A stretch of 64,000 nucleotides of DNA, from NCBI GenBank assembly GCA_902795355.1, contig CADBKZ010000005.1, forward strand, positions 62,001 to 126,000. Direction: 5' to 3'. Origin of the DNA: an uncultured Ruminococcus sp. GTDB taxonomy: Bacteria; Bacillota; Clostridia; Oscillospirales; CAG-272. The notes under the pieces were generated by a model. The model was given only the letters and a program-made list of their open reading frames with translations. It was not told the DNA's origin and did no database searches. Every line of letters starts with the position of its first letter. Within the stretch, counting starts at the first letter, position 1. The translations under genes and the position numbers were made by a program. Below are positions 62,012 to 64,000 of this stretch, piece after piece.

Positions 62012-64000
62012 ATGAGCAACATGCCGGTTCAAACCGATATAACGCGGTTGTTGAGCATTCTTGCCGCAACCGGAAAAAAATACGATACCGAAAAAATTAC
62101 CCGCGCGTTCCGATATGCCGCGGAACTGCACGCGGGGCAGACCCGCGCCAGCGGCGAACCCTATATTTCGCATCCCGTGGCCGTTGCCGAGATCGTTGCG
62201 GGGCTCGAGCTTGACACCGATTCCATTTGCGCCGCCCTCTTGCACGATACGGTGGAAGATTGCTCCGAAAAAACCAGCCTGAAAGACCTTGAAAAGCTAT
62301 TCGGCAAGGATGTTGCCATGCTGGTGGACGGGCTGACGAAAATTGTGATCCTGCAAGTTGAGGACAAGGAAGAGGCCGACATTGAGAACCTGCGCAAAAT
62401 GCTGTTGGCAATGTCGCGCGACATCCGCGTAATCTTCATCAAGCTCTGCGACAGACTTCACAACATGCGTACCCTTGCCGCAAAGCCGGATGAAAAACGC
62501 CGCCTGACCGCCTTGGAAACCATGCATGTTTACGCCCCGCTCGCGCACCGGCTCGGAATCCAGCGCATCAAGCAGGAGCTTGAAAGTTTGAGCCTGCAAT
62601 ATCTGGATCCCATCGGCTACTCCGAAATTCAGCATTATATCGAGGAAAAATACGGTCAGAACCTCAATTTCATTGAAAAGATCCGTTCCCAAGTCAGCGA
62701 AAAAATGGCCGAGAACCACATTCATTTTACCCTTGAAGGGCGCATCAAGTCGGTCTATTCCATCTATAAAAAGATGTATACGCAGAACAAATCGTTCGAT
62801 GAAATCTATGATTTTTACGCTCTGCGGATCATTGTGGATACCGAGTTGGAGTGCTACACCGCGCTCGGGTTGATCCATGAAATGTTCAATTCGGTCCCGG
62901 GTCGGTTCAAGGACTATATTTCCACGCCGAAGCCCAATATGTACCGCTCGCTCCACACCACGGTAATCGGGCGGGACGGCATTCCGTTCGAGGTGCAGAT
63001 CCGGACATGGGAAATGCACCACATTGCCGAGTACGGCATCGCCGCGCATTGGAAATACAAATCCGGCGCGACCTCGAAAGAGGAGATGGATCGCAAGCTC
63101 GAATGGATCGCCGGCCTGATCGAGGCCGAGGACAGCACCCGAGATCCCGATGAATTTTTGAGCGCGCTCAAAACCGACATTTTCCACGACGAAGTTTATG
63201 TGTTCACGCCGAAAGGGGACGTAATCTCTCTTCCGAACGGAGCCAACGTGATTGACTTTGCCTATGCCGTTCACTCGGCGATCGGCAATAAAATGATCGG
63301 CGGCAAGATCAACGGAATGATTGTTCCGATTGATCGGACGTTGCAGAACGGCGAAATTGTTGAAATTCTGACGTCGGCCTCTTCCAAAGGACCGAGCCGC
63401 GATTGGCTGAATATCGTCAAAACCAGCGCCGCGCGCTCCAAGATCCGCGCATGGTTCAAAAAGGAACAGAGGGCCGACAACATCGTTCTCGGGCGAAACA
63501 CCGTGGATGCGGAGATCCGCAAACTGCGCCGCAACGTGACCGACGCACAGCGGGAAGAGATTGTGCGCGCGATTGCGGAACGCCTCGGATATAACAGCAA
63601 CGAGGATTTCTACAACGCCATCGGCTACGGGGGCTTGGCGGTTTCCAAATTCGTCAACCGCTTGGCGGACGAATGCGACCGCGTGGTGCGTCCGGAAGCC
63701 GAAGAACCGGTGCAGGAGCTGACCCCCGAGCAGGTTCAGGTGGTCGCCAAACCGCGCAACATCCGCTCCAACGGTGGAATTGTTGTGGATGGAGAACACG
63801 GGTGCATGGTAAAGTTTGCCAAATGCTGCAACCCGCTCCCCGGGGATGATGTAATCGGGTTTGTTACCAAAGGATTCGGCATTTCGATTCACAAAACCGA
63901 TTGCCCGAATGTTTTGGCGGGGCGCGATAACCCCGAAAACGCCGATCGGTGGAAGGAAGCGCATTGGGAGTCCTCGCAGGGCGGCGGCGAGAACGGGATT
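62012..64000 (+). CDS. rel: Bifunctional (p)ppGpp synthetase/hydrolase Rel, 3' end cut by window
   Basis: 663 residues visible; the frame is open to the window end. HD hydrolase domain (YISHPVAVAEIV; LLHDTVEDC near residue 71, with the HD pair intact), RelA/SpoT synthetase domain (EGRIKSVYSIYKKM near 246; FYALRIIVD; NMYRSLHTTV), TGS domain (FTPKGDVISLPNGANVIDFAYAVHS near 400), and the start of the zinc-finger/ACT region with CMVKFAKCCNPLPGDDVIGFV near 605. An intact HD site suggests both making and breaking ppGpp. ATG 62012 follows AAGAAAGG. The C-terminal ACT domain lies beyond the window. Confidence 0.95.
   Translation, partial: MSNMPVQTDITRLLSILAATGKKYDTEKITRAFRYAAELHAGQTRASGEPYISHPVAVAEIVAGLELDTDSICAALLHDTVEDCSEKTSLKDLEKLFGKDVAMLVDGLTKIVILQVEDKEEADIENLRKMLLAMSRDIRVIFIKLCDRLHNMRTLAAKPDEKRRLTALETMHVYAPLAHRLGIQRIKQELESLSLQYLDPIGYSEIQHYIEEKYGQNLNFIEKIRSQVSEKMAENHIHFTLEGRIKSVYSIYKKMYTQNKSFDEIYDFYALRIIVDTELECYTALGLIHEMFNSVPGRFKDYISTPKPNMYRSLHTTVIGRDGIPFEVQIRTWEMHHIAEYGIAAHWKYKSGATSKEEMDRKLEWIAGLIEAEDSTRDPDEFLSALKTDIFHDEVYVFTPKGDVISLPNGANVIDFAYAVHSAIGNKMIGGKINGMIVPIDRTLQNGEIVEILTSASSKGPSRDWLNIVKTSAARSKIRAWFKKEQRADNIVLGRNTVDAEIRKLRRNVTDAQREEIVRAIAERLGYNSNEDFYNAIGYGGLAVSKFVNRLADECDRVVRPEAEEPVQELTPEQVQVVAKPRNIRSNGGIVVDGEHGCMVKFAKCCNPLPGDDVIGFVTKGFGISIHKTDCPNVLAGRDNPENADRWKEAHWESSQGGGENGI

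Noticed and set aside
62297..63964. 555-codon open frame on the minus strand
   Set aside because: Opposite the Rel gene, which has all expected domains; no start signals on the minus strand.
1..64000. tRNA, rRNA, CRISPR arrays, transposases, phage genes
   Set aside because: Looked for while reading both strands; no cloverleaf, regular repeat-spacer series or mobile-element protein was seen.

Overview
The window reads as one contig of a spore-forming Bacillota genome of the class Clostridia, moderately GC-rich (mid-50s percent by eye), probably an uncultured gut-type lineage. The evidence is spoIVA, gpr, spoIIP and sigG, together with clostridial housekeeping blocks (clpX-clpP-tig, pheST with a T-box, lepB-rbgA-rnhB-yraN, cdaA, recJ-rel). 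I see no tRNA, rRNA, CRISPR array, phage or transposase gene. Exact order and genus cannot be set from the sequence alone.

Layout. 1-6 kb: rhamnulokinase behind a promoter carrying twin palindromes, a PRPP synthetase, and a trkA-trkH potassium uptake pair. 6-7.2 kb: an unrecognised reverse-strand protein and a GNAT acetyltransferase. 7.3-22.1 kb is the accessory island. A divergent AraC-family regulator, interrupted by a frameshift, faces a run of exported proteins: two large secreted paralogs, a tiny lipoprotein, an orphan sugar-type binding lipoprotein, two ComEC-like metallo-beta-lactamase-fold proteins and a 41-residue peptide. Cytoplasmic carbohydrate genes follow: a GH78-like alpha-L-rhamnosidase, a third MBL hydrolase, a KDPG-type aldolase and a D-2-hydroxyacid dehydrogenase. 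No permease is present.

22-31.4 kb: an NCS2 permease with a structured attenuator leader, spoIVA, a DUF5662 protein, an XRE membrane regulator, and pheST behind a T-box. 31.4-39 kb: an orphan peptide-binding lipoprotein, gpr-spoIIP, a small membrane protein, a LexA-like XRE/S24 regulator, a cyclophilin-like lipoprotein, and a cysteine-rich conserved protein preceded by a foldable leader. 39-50 kb, mostly reverse strand: clpX, clpP, tig, a metallophosphoesterase, then a tightly packed seven-gene run from apgM to thrC.

50-64 kb: nfeD with an SPFH protein, sigG, divergent nadE and pncB (NAD synthesis), then cdaA, a CdaR-like stub, an FAD protein, rseC, recJ and the start of a Rel (p)ppGpp enzyme cut by the window end.

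The strongest candidates for something undescribed are the AraC-linked exported locus at 8.3-17.4 kb, which has homopolymer frameshifts at two key points, and the leader RNA of the NCS2 permease at 23.7-23.9 kb. All family assignments are from reading the sequence; no database search was possible.
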